From Stentor coeruleus (Eukaryota > Ciliophora > Heterotrichea > Heterotrichida > Stentoridae), in NCBI GenBank assembly GCA_001970955.1, contig MPUH01000262.1, positions 1 through 64,000 on the forward strand: DNA of 64,000 nucleotides. Direction: 5' to 3'. Positions 40,701-51,700 of the stretch are shown here, piece by piece. How positions within the stretch are numbered: the first letter of the stretch is position 1; each line of letters begins with the position of its first letter. Both the position numbers and the translations under genes were made by a program. The notes below the pieces were generated by a model. That model had not been told where the DNA came from and did not search any database. It saw only the letters and a program-made list of their open reading frames with translations.

Positions 40701-42827
40701 ATGGCTTTACAATATAAACCTCTTGCATTGAATTTGGTTATAAATAGTGCTGCGAAAAATCTTGTTGATGGAGAAAGGGCATCATTTTTCGCTTATAAAG
40801 ATAAAAAACTTATTGTTCAGGATCAAGGGATTGAGCATGAGATTCCTAGAAACTTCGCCCTTACTAATGGGAAAGGAATAGCTTGGCATATTTTTAATAA
40901 TGGAAAAGCTGAAATTATTCATGATGCGTATAGTGATGAAAGATTTGATCCAGTTGTAGATAAGCTTACTGGATATAAGACTACATCTGTTGTTTGTATA
41001 CCTTTAATTACAGATTTTGAAAAGTTTGGAGTATTGGAAGTTCTTAATAAAAGGAATGGTAAATTTACTTCTAAAAATTTAAAACTCCTTGAAAAATTTG
41101 GTGATTTAGTTTGCATGGTACTTGAAATTATGGGAACAATGCAAATAACTCTTGAAGAACGTTTTCGTTTGTTGGCTATTTCTAATACAATGGAGCAATA
41201 TATTTTAGTTTTCAACGAAAACCGGAATTTAATTTATTTAAACAAACCTATTGACAGGATTTTTGGAGTATCTCAAGAGCATATAATGAATTTAACCTAT
41301 TTTGCTTGGATGCATGGGAACAAAGGGCTTATGGAAGATTTACAAGCAGTATTTGAAAACTCATCTTTGCATATAAGAAAAACATCGCAAAAAATAAAAA
41401 ATAAAAAATCATCATCTGTAAGAGGAAGTCTTAGAGACCAAAATGTAAAATCAATAAATTATCGAGTTTGCCACTTACAAAATTTTTCTGCTGATTGCAG
41501 TTCTGGGGTTATTCTTATTATAGAAGATGCTACTGCATTAGAACTTCTTCATAATGAATTCAAGGAAGTTCAAAAAGAAATAAGAATTATAGCTTCACCG
41601 ATTGGCACTGAAACCAAACTTCAAAAATGTATAAGAGAACTTAGTGTTATTATATCTCATATAGACAACCCAGAAATGAAAGAAAGTCTCTCAGAAGTCA
41701 TCTCACAACTCAAAGGTGGGGGCTTAAAAAAACCTAAACTACTTATCGAATCTGATGAATACAATGTCGGGGCAATCACATCTATTCTTGGTATGCCCCA
41801 AGGCGAAAAAAAACACCGCAACCCATCTATTGTCGAAACTCCAAAACTCATAATCGAAATCCAATCAGAAATCTCCCTTTCAACGCTCCGTGACTGGGAC
41901 ATAAACACTTTTAAAATTGAAAACCCATTCGAATGGGTTTATTCAATGCTCAAAGACTTTGACCTTATCCAAAGATTCCAAGTCGACCATAACGTCCTTT
42001 ATAACTTTACAGCCAGAATTAAAGAAAAATGTAATCATTGGAATAACCCTTTCCATAATTTTTATCATTGTTTCAATGTTATGCATGGAGTTTATATGAT
42101 GTTATCAAGTACTCCAGCAGGAAGTTATTTTGATGATTTACAAATTTATTCTTTACTTATAGCAGCATTATGTCATGATGTTGATCATAGAGGACGTGGT
42201 AATATGTTTGAAGTACATTCTCGTAGCATAGTAGCAACAACTTATCATGATAAAAGTGTCTTAGAACAACATCATGCAGCTGTAGCATTTTTCACATTAC
42301 AAGAAGAAGGTTGTAATATACTTAATTCATTAAATCGAGAAAATTATAATAAAGCTCGAAAGCTTATTATAACATCAATATTAGGTACAGATATGTCAAA
42401 ACATTTAGTTATGCTTGAAAATATGGCTGCAAGGTTTAAAGATATTAATGAAAAAGCGATTGGCACTTTAGATAAAGATATGGAAAAATTAGCACAATTG
42501 ATATTACATGCTGGTGATCTTTGTCATCCATGTAAATCTTTTAGGACTTATGAATTGTGGTCTATGTTGGTATGTCAAGAGTTTTCGGATCAGTATAAAG
42601 AAGAGGTTAAGTTGGGTTTACCGATTACGGAGTTTATGAAGAATTTAGAGATGCCGAAAGTTTATTATGCGAATGAAGTTGGGTTTTTGAGTTTTGTGGT
42701 TAAACCATTGTGGGAGTGTGTGAATTTGTTCCTTTCGCCGCATATTGATGTTTTGGTTGATAGGCTTGGGGTTAATATTGAGACAATGAAGTGCAAACTT
42801 GAAGAGTGGAAGAAAGCGGAAAGTTAA
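37722..42827 (+). CDS. GAF-PAS cyclic nucleotide phosphodiesterase
   Basis: Two exons (37722-38192 and 38208-42827) with a 15-nt intron at 38193-38207 give 1,696 residues. After a basic start come several GAF-like regions (about 200-1160). The last is the clearest, with HEIPRNFALTNGKGIAWHIF, YKTTSVVCIPLI and the NK...F element NKRNGKFTSKN. A PAS-like segment follows (MEQYILVFNENRNLIYLNKP). The C-terminal PDE domain carries HNFYHCFNVMHG, LIAALCHDVDHRGRGN, LEQHHAAVAFF, ILGTDMS and ILHAGDLCHPCKSF, with the metal-binding His/Asp residues intact. It hydrolyses cAMP or cGMP; the nearby PKG suggests cGMP. The tandem GAFs probably provide allosteric nucleotide control. It is longer than animal GAF-PDEs. 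Confidence 0.92.
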
Positions 42828-43506
42828 GTTATTATAATAGATAATGTTAGAAAATTTGGGATTTTTTCGGAGTTTTGGAGGATTGTCCGATATTTTTTTT
42901 TGTTAAATTATAGGTTTGTGTGTAAAAGTATGGGCTAGTGGAAACTTTGATGGATGTTTAGTGTTGGGTTTAGGGTTGCAAATGTGATGAGAGTTGTGGT
43001 TGCATATATCAGAAGTCATTTAAAAATTATAGGAGATATAAGCTAATATTTTTATAATATAAATTATTGTCTGTGTATTTATTATGTAATGTTGTATGAT
43101 TCATTAGATTTGTATTACAATTATCACCATTTTATTATAAACTCACTTTTACTCGCATAATCATAAAATTATTCATTAGATTTGTATTACAATTATCACC
43201 ATTTTATTATAAACTCACTTTTACTCGCATAATCATAAACTTTCACAAAAAGCGGATTATATAATAACATCTTTAGCAATATATCAATGATTACTTTAAC
43301 GCCATATAATTTCAGCAGATTTCAATATCAAAACACATTCCCTACACATAAAACATCAAAACCTTACAACCTTTAAATATCTTACCATATCCACACAAAA
43401 TCTATTTCCTCAATTTTTTCTTATAATCTTCTCTTCTTTTATTATTCAAAATTAAGCCTATTAAATAAATGGAAGTTATATCAAAATGCATTACCATTAA
43501 TTATAA
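42828..43506. other. intergenic region with a skew switch and a tandem repeat
   Basis: Bases 42830-43060 are G-rich on the plus strand (3' flank), and bases 43060-43500 are C-rich and G-poor (5' flank of cytochrome c). A 69-bp tandem duplication lies at 43099-43239. Confidence 0.65.
43099..43239. repeat. 69-bp direct repeat, period 72
   Basis: Bases 43099-43167 and 43171-43239 are identical and are separated by three bases. It may be a real tandem duplication or an unmarked version of the contig-overlap joins seen at 12816 and 32374. Confidence 0.85.
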
Positions 43507-43842
43507 ATGTCTGAACCAACTGGGAACGCCGCCAATGGGAAAAAGATCTTTGCAAGGAACTGCCAAAACTGCCACAACGCAGCCAAAGGTGGTAAACATG
43601 CAATTGGACCTGCTCTTTGGGGTGTATATGGAAGAAAAATAGCTACTGGAGCCGGATTCAAATACTCAGCACCAATGTCATCTAAGAAAAGTATGGAATG
43701 GGATGTTGAAACTCTTCACAAGTGGCTTGAAAACCCTTCAGGATTTGCTCCAGGGAATTCAATGGCTTATGCTGGTCTTAAGATAAAAGAGGAAAGAGAT
43801 GATGTCATCAGATTCCTTTATGAGTCAAGGCCTAAGAAATAA
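43507..43842 (+). CDS. CYCS: mitochondrial cytochrome c
   Basis: Single exon, 111 residues. The haem attachment motif CQNCH is at residues 19-23. The axial methionine is at about residue 86 in GNSMAYAGL. Other family motifs are GPALWGVYGRK (IGPxLxGxxGR), FKYSAP (FxYSxA), and the last helix KEERDDVIRFLYE. It carries electrons between complexes III and IV in the mitochondrial intermembrane space. The segment around the methionine (NSMAYAG) differs from the TKM.F.G of animals and fungi. No presequence is needed for cytochrome c and none is present. The call is secure. Confidence 0.96.
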   Translation: MSEPTGNAANGKKIFARNCQNCHNAAKGGKHAIGPALWGVYGRKIATGAGFKYSAPMSSKKSMEWDVETLHKWLENPSGFAPGNSMAYAGLKIKEERDDVIRFLYESRPKK

Positions 43843-44477
43843 ATAACTTTTATTGGAGTTTAGAAGTTTATTATATGATATTATGTGAAAATTGATGAAT
43901 AAGATAGTGTTTTGAAGGAAAAATACAAAAAAACAAGAATTTAGATGAGTTTTTAGGTAGAGGCTTAATATGAGAATGTTTAAAAGACATGAGTTTTTGT
44001 TGATAGTTTATGTGATTGTCAAGATTTTGAAGGTTATTGAAGCAATATGACTAGTGAAAAAAGTTGTGACATCCATTTTTTAGGCTAATAGTTTAAAGTT
44101 ATGAGATTATAGGTATAAGGTTTAGAAATATAATATTAGTGTTTTTATATTATTTAAGTTAGATTGTGTTGTATTAATATAGTTTTATAGACTATAGCAG
44201 CCGCTGTTATACAAATTAAACACGAAATTTTACACAATATTTTAAAAATTTGCCTGTATAGCCTCTTATATTTTATATACTTTTTTATATCTTATACTAA
44301 CCTTTTTGTATAATATTATCTTTAAAAATACCCTAAATCCTAATATTATATATCAAAATAATCTTGAAATTGCGAGTTTTTATTTTTATACCTTTATTAT
44401 ATTACACCTAACTTAGTTATAAATACTTAAAAACCCTAAAAAATCATATAAACTTTAAACTCTAATCTTTATAATAA
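43843..44477. other. intergenic region with a skew switch
   Basis: G-rich on the plus strand up to about 44170, then C-rich and G-poor to the malectin start. No RNA gene was recognised. Confidence 0.6.
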
Positions 44478-45245
44478 ATGCTAAAGTTTCTAATATTATC
44501 CAGTTTATACACATCATTAGCCGATGTAATCTACGCCGTAAACTGTGGTGGTGAAGAATATGTGGACTCAAAAGGGGCAATTTGGTCACGTGACAAAGAT
44601 TATGAAGGGGGAATAAGTGTAGGTCTTAGTGAGTCAAGATACGTAAGATTTACTCAAGACCCATATATTTATATGACCGAAAGGCAACATCATGATGATT
44701 TTATATACTCTTTACCAAGATTAAGCCCTGGTAAATATGTTATAACCCTAAAATTCTCAGAGTATTTTACTATAAAAAATCGAAGGATGTTCAATATTGC
44801 AATAGGTTCTCAGATCATATTAACTAGCATGGATGTATATGAAGGGATTAGAGAACCTGCAGCTATAGATGAGTTTATACCAATTAGTATAAATGAAAAA
44901 GGTCTTTATTGGAATGGACTTCATCTTCCTGATGCTTTTAGAACTGATAAGATTATTTTGAAATTCATTAAAATCGGTAGTGATTATCCAAGAGTTTCAG
45001 GAATTCTTATAACTAATGGGACTTTAGAAGATACAAATTATAATGGACATATACAGAAGGTTATGAGGTATAAACAGTTGGTTAAGAATAAACAGGATAT
45101 TTCTGATAAACCATTACAATTCCCTAAAGATCATACTGTACTTAACCCAATAACTTTGATGTCGGTGATATACAAATATCCTTTAGCTATTGTTTTTTGG
45201 ACAATTACTTTGTTTATGGTATTATCTAAATTCGTTGCATATTAA
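44478..45245 (+). CDS. MLEC: malectin-like ER lectin
   Basis: Single exon, 255 residues. A signal peptide (MLKFLILSSLYTSLAD) is followed directly by the malectin start VIYAVNCGGEEYVDSKGAIW. The fold continues with YSLPRLSPGKYVITLKFSEY, RMFNIAIGSQIILTSMDVYE, and strands ending in YPRVSGILITNG near residue 180. A C-terminal helix (PLAIVFWTITLFMVLSKFVA) anchors it. Animal malectin is a type I ER membrane protein that binds di-glucosylated high-mannose N-glycans during quality control. Size and topology agree with it (about 290 in human). The glycan-binding aromatic residues appear to be kept in part (the Tyr-rich YIYMTERQHH region). Confidence 0.9.
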   Translation: MLKFLILSSLYTSLADVIYAVNCGGEEYVDSKGAIWSRDKDYEGGISVGLSESRYVRFTQDPYIYMTERQHHDDFIYSLPRLSPGKYVITLKFSEYFTIKNRRMFNIAIGSQIILTSMDVYEGIREPAAIDEFIPISINEKGLYWNGLHLPDAFRTDKIILKFIKIGSDYPRVSGILITNGTLEDTNYNGHIQKVMRYKQLVKNKQDISDKPLQFPKDHTVLNPITLMSVIYKYPLAIVFWTITLFMVLSKFVAY

Positions 45246-45707
45246 ATATGTTATGTATAAGTCTGAATACTTTTATAGTAGTTGATATATCAGATTAATT
45301 ATTTTGTCATATTAAGTATAGATAAATCAGATTTATTAGTCTAAAATAAACCATATAAAACATTTTATATGCTTAAAGAACTTTTGTGTGTTTTTAAATA
45401 TAAATATTCTTAAATAGAGTTGTCGTAAATATTATTATCAAAGTTATAAACCTCAAACACGACAAATCCGCATTTCTCCACAAGCATCTCACTGCACTCA
45501 ATCTAATTCCCTTTCATAGCAAAACCTTAATTTTCTAATATCTTTTCTACACCTTTCTTAACTACATCACAAGCCTATATACCAATAAATATCAAAACCT
45601 TCCTCATCTTAACTTAAATCCTATTCAAAACCATACCCCAATCTTTATCTAAACTAAACTATTCCTTTATCCTCATCAAAGCCATTTCTGATTGGTCGAT
45701 AATAATT
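45246..45707. other. intergenic, G-depleted 5' flank
   Basis: From 45430 to 45690 the plus strand is rich in C and has very few G, ahead of the giant gene. No other feature was seen. Confidence 0.6.
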
Positions 45708-48700
45708 ATGTCTAAGCAAAGCCTTAGTTCGTTCGGAACTCTAATTTTTATATCAGCTTTCCTAATACTAACTGCATCAAGTAGTAAAGCTGACCCAACT
45801 CCAAATGCTTATATTAGTACATATGCCTTATCATCATCTTCACAAAAAGTTCAATTCATAGTAGAATTGCCACTTTTTCTTCGTATGTCCAGGCTTGAAA
45901 GTTCATCTACTCCAGAATCTTTAATTGATGATGTTAATTTCATCCAAGGTACAGATGAATCATGTAATTTTCTTGATGATGCTTTTTACATCACTGATGA
46001 CCTATTTTACATTGTCTCAGAACTTAGTATAGGAAAAGAAGTGATTATAGAACTCTGTCAAGGATTGGGATCAATAAGATATGGCTTAATTCTTTATAAC
46101 CCAAGCCGGCATTATATGATTAATATAGACAGCATATTGTCTTTATTTACTAATGATTATGTTGATGGTTTCTTTGCTGATATTTATACAGTTTTATTAT
46201 GCCCAAGATCTGAATTCTCGTATTCGACTTCATCTTGTAAAAATACAGTCAGAGCTTTGTCTGCGATTACGGATTTTGATGACTTTGTTGCTGAAGGGAA
46301 CTCAATTCCTGATGCTATCAACATTTTTGTATGGGATACAGACTATGATTTGTATGTTTATATGGTTAGCCAACTTGTAGCTTATGAGACTCCAGGCTTT
46401 GAAAGCTGTAATGAGCTTATAACTTTTGCGTCAGCTATAGAAAACCTTATGAGTTACAATTTCTTCGGTTATCAGACTATAGCAATTATCGAAAGTTTGT
46501 ATGGACTTACAAGTAAAATCACTTGTATTCTTCTTGATTATAATGAATTCCCTGAAACCTATGCGAATTATATTAATATCCAAGCTTTGTATTTGAATTA
46601 TTATACTTATGTTTATGATCGAGCCTCAAGTGAATTTGCAAATGTAGCTTATTATGTTGATACTCAGTTAAGAAATTTTATTATCAAAGCGACTAATGGG
46701 GAAAAATATACCCTTTATAATAGTATTGACGTCACTTCTAGTCATGATTCATTATCTGGCCTAGCAAGAAGCATTTATTTAAACTACTTAAAAAGTACTG
46801 GAGCTGATATTTCTGGTTGCACTTGCACCTTTTGCAATGAATTCAATATTTTATCAAGAATCGATATTTATTATAACAACTTTTTCAATGATGCTGATTC
46901 AATAAGTACCCATATCTATGAAGGTGGAACCGTTGACTTAACTATACCATTAACAACTTTTACTGATCAGATCATTTTATCTGTTAATGATAACTGTTTC
47001 TCTAATACTTATACTTTAAATTTATATAGCAGCAATGCTCCTAATGGTTATCAATGCTATAATTTTAATTCAGATTCCTTATGTTCAATATCTTCTCTTG
47101 AATCAAATCAAATAGTAGTTTTGACTACAGGATTAGATTTTTTTTGGATTAAAAGAATATGTACAAACCAATGTACACTTTGTAGTAGCGATCCTCTTAT
47201 ATGCACTTTATGTATTAATGGATATTTTATTGATGAATATTATTATTGTTCAATATGCCATCAAACTTGCTATTTGTGTAATAGTGGTACTTCTTGTACA
47301 AGTTGTATTGAAACACTTTATCCTATAAATCCAAGTCCTGCTTTGTGTCAATGTCAAGATAGATATGGTTTTACTGATGGTACAGTTGTGTGTTCACCAT
47401 GTTTTAGCCCTTATTGTTCATTTTGCTATGCAGATTATAGTGTTTGTGAAACTTGTGATGATGGGTATTTTGAAAATAATAATGGGTGTACTGAGTGTGA
47501 CAAAAGGTGTTATTCATGTGACGATGGAATAACATGCAATAGTTGCAAAGATAACTCTTACTTATTAAACGCCATGTGTGTATGCAATGATTACTTCGGC
47601 TTTGATGCTAACAAAAATTGTATGGATTGTGTGGATAGCAATTGCAATATGTGCTGGAACGATAATACATACTGTGATGTTTGCAATATTGGTTTTTATG
47701 AAGAAAACGGTGCTTGTCCTATGTGTAATTTAAACTGTTTAGACTGTGATAACTCATATTCCTGTACAGCATGCAAAGAATTCACAGTTGGTCCAACAAC
47801 TGAAGGAGCTTGTCCTTGTCAAGATGGTTACGGTAAAGATCTCACATTTTACAACTGCAATCTATGTAGTGATTTAAACTGTGTTCTCTGTGGGTCAAAT
47901 TATCAAATCTGTACCCTTTGTCAAGATGGATATTTTCTTTTAGATGGTGCTTGTTATCTATGTGAAGATACTTGTGAGACATGTTTAACCTATGAATCAT
48001 GCTCAACATGCAAATTAAACTCTCATTTTGTATTAAACTATTGTGAATGTGATATGACATATGGTAGAAATCCAATCAAAAGCTGTTCTTCTTGTACTGA
48101 GTATTGTCAATATTGTACAAATGATTATTCAATATGCGATAGTTGTTTTGATAGTTATTATTTATCAGATAACTTATGCCCTATATGCCATAACACTTGT
48201 GCTACTTGTAAGACTACTTCAACTTATTGTTTAACTTGTCATGAAAATACATATATTACCGAATCTAATGTATGTGTTTGTGTTAATGGATATGGGCTTA
48301 ATTCAATTACAGGTCATTGTCAAACATGTTCAACCAATTGTTTAATTTGTACTAATGATTATAATGTATGTAATCAATGTGATAGTCTTTATGGGATTAC
48401 TACAACTTATGAATGTGCTCATTGTAGTAATTATTGTCTTGATTGTGCTGCGAACTCAGAAATATGTGTGCTTTGTGATTCACAATTTTATATTGATGAA
48501 ACTTATGCTTGTAGTGCTTGTATGAACACTTGTAAAACATGTCTTAATGGATACCAATGCACATTATGTTGGGATAATGCATATCTTGATACAAATTCTC
48601 AATGTATTTGCAATGATGGATATGGACTTGATGCTACTGATGGATCTTGTAAACTTTGTAGTAGCAATTGTTTGTTATGTACTGCGAATTATCATGAATG

Positions 48701-51700
48701 CACTTCTTGTAATCAACCTTATGGACTTAATCATGAATATAAAATCTGTGAAAGCTGTTTAGAAGGATGTATTGAATGTAATAGCAATTCATTATTATGC
48801 ACACAATGTACAAATCATTATTATTTAGATACTGATTTTATTTGTAAACATTGTGATAATACTTGTAAAGAATGCTTAACTGCATCAACTATGTGCACAA
48901 TGTGTTGGGATTATGCTACTTTAACTGATGGAGTTTGTACATGTGATTTAAGATATGGTAGGACTTTAGATGGAAAATGTCAGAGTTGTAGTAGTATATA
49001 TTGTACAAGCTGTACTAATGATTATAGTGTTTGCACTGATTGTGATAATTTATATGGCCTTAGTGCAACATATGATTGTGGGCATTGTTCTGATCAATGC
49101 TTAGCATGTGAAGCTAATTATCAACAATGTACTTTATGTGAGACTGGATATTATATAAACAATTATGAATGTAGTAAATGCTTAGGTATTTGCTATAGTT
49201 GTGATTATGGGAATACCTGTACTGTCTGTGGAAGTTACGCAAGTGGTCCAGTAGATGGGATATGCACATGTTATAATTACTATGGAAAGAATTCTCTTGG
49301 AGCTTGTGAATCCTGTGCTGACTTTGTATGTGAAGTATGTGCAGAAAACAAAGATGTGTGTAATACATGTAAATCCTATGCAAGCCTTGTCTCAAATGTA
49401 TGTCAATGTAACAATTATTATGGGTTGATTTCTAATGAATGTACAAATTGTTATGACTCACTATGTTTAGACTGTAAATCCAACTACTTAACTTGTAATA
49501 CATGTGTTGAGCAGGCTGAATTCCAAGGTTCATCATGTACTTGTGTACCCCATTCAACATATAGTTCAACAGATAAAAAATGTTATTGCAATACATCTTT
49601 TGTCCTTGTAGGTTATTATTGTGAACAAGGTTATTTATATATAAGATCAACTGATATAGTTAGTGGTATTTTTGATAGTGTTTTCAGTACTATTACTATA
49701 ACATTTGCTAGAGAATTTGATAACAGTGTACAATCAAGTTGTTCTAGTGTGTTGACTGATGTTTCTAAACTTGGCACAGGGATTGTATGTAGTTTCCCAT
49801 CAAAATATACTTTCAAAATCGTCCTTGGTCTAGGTTGGACTATAACCGCAAATGATGATCTTTATATTAACCCTACATATTTACGAAGGATTTCTGGAGA
49901 ATATATAGTAAATTCTGAAACTTTGATTGTTGATATAATTTATACTTCTATTCCTTATAATCCAGCTGCTATTATTACTGGCCCTTCAATAGTATCAGTT
50001 GGATGCAGTTCAGGGACTTTTGAATACTCATCATCAAAGTCTTTAGGGATTGCAAGTGATAGTTTTAGTTATTTATGGATTTCTGATGTATCGACTATAA
50101 CTTCAACAACTTCTACTTTAACGGTATCGTCGACAGATATTGCTGCATTATCAACTTTTACATTGTATTTGACGATTACAGATATTTTTTCCCAAAATAG
50201 TGTTGCTTATATGAGCATTCAGGTTATTTCAACTAAAGTTCTTACTGTATCTTTAGACACTGGATCTAGTATGACTATTAAAAGCTCTGATTCAACTAAT
50301 ATACAAGCAAAAATTACGGATTTCTGTGGGGAAAAAGGTACACCAATTTATACTTGGACTTGCAGTCAGACTGTGTCATCTAGTCTTTTATCAACAACTT
50401 CTAGTAAGCTTAGTCTTCCTTCAAATACTTTACCATCTTCTAATACACCTTATATTTTCTATGTTACTGCTAGTCTTAATCAAATAACAGGAAGCAATTC
50501 TGTGAGTATTACAGTTATTTCATCAACAATTGTTATATTGACAAATAGACCTTCAGGTGATGTTACAAGTGCAGAAGGATTTGATATTGATGCTTCCAAA
50601 TCTTATGATCCAGATAATTCACAATCGGTTTTATCATTCTATTGGTCAGTCGTTCCATCTTCAATCATCGACACTTCAGTTTCTCAAACATCATCAACTT
50701 ACTCAATCCCCGGTAACAATCTTCAAGGACAAAGTTCATTTACTTTAACTTTATTAGTATCAATATCTGATAGATCAAGTACTATAACTAACACTTATAC
50801 AGTTATAGATAATGTTAACACTGTAATAAAAATGATAGTTCCATCAACAAAAGTTATAACAAGTAAACAATTACTTATAACAACTTCAATAACCTCAACT
50901 GGAAACTCTATAATAAAATGGTCAAAACTTAATGGTCCAGATATTATTATAAAACCTGACAATTATCCATATTTAAGTTTTATGTCAAATGCATTAGTTA
51001 TGGGTACAACTTATACATTTCAAATCCTTGTTACAGAAAGTACAGGAGGAATTTTAAGAAGCTATTCAAGTATAACAACAAACATAGGCCCTGAATGCTC
51101 AGTTATCGTATATAACACTCCAACTACTGGTATAGCCAAAAAGACTTCAATAAAATTCCAAATTGATTCTTGTAAAGATATGGACGGAACTGACCTTCCT
51201 TTATGGTATACTTTTGGATTTACTAAAGGAACTTCAGATACCACATTAAAACAATCAATCAAAGATAATTATTTTAGCAGCATAATGCCTTCAGGAGATT
51301 CATACCCTTGGGCTAAAGTATGTGATAATCTAAAAGACTGTATAACAAGTAGATCAACAATTAAAACAACTTTAAATATTAGACGAATAAGACGATTAGC
51401 ATCAAATGAAAGTATTATTGATGAATTTAAAGAAGATTGTAATTTGTATGGAGTATTAACCGCTTTGGCTATATTTTTAGATGAAGAAAATCTTGATGTT
51501 GAAACTATGGAAGTTATGTGGGATGAGTTTGTTAAATATGTTGATGAAGAGGATTTAAATATAGAATTAGCTGAAGTTGTAGTAGAAGTTATTGATAAGT
51601 TTTTGGGGATAGCGAAAAAAATGGGTTTAAGTTTAGAGCATGTGCGTGAATATATAGATTTTGTAGTAGATGTTCTAGATAAAAAAGGGGAGATTGAAAA

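Noticed and set aside
47842-49650. Several minus-strand frames over the Cys-rich region
   Set aside because: They arise from the Cys/Tyr codon pattern of the giant gene and are His/Tyr/Asn-rich without homology.
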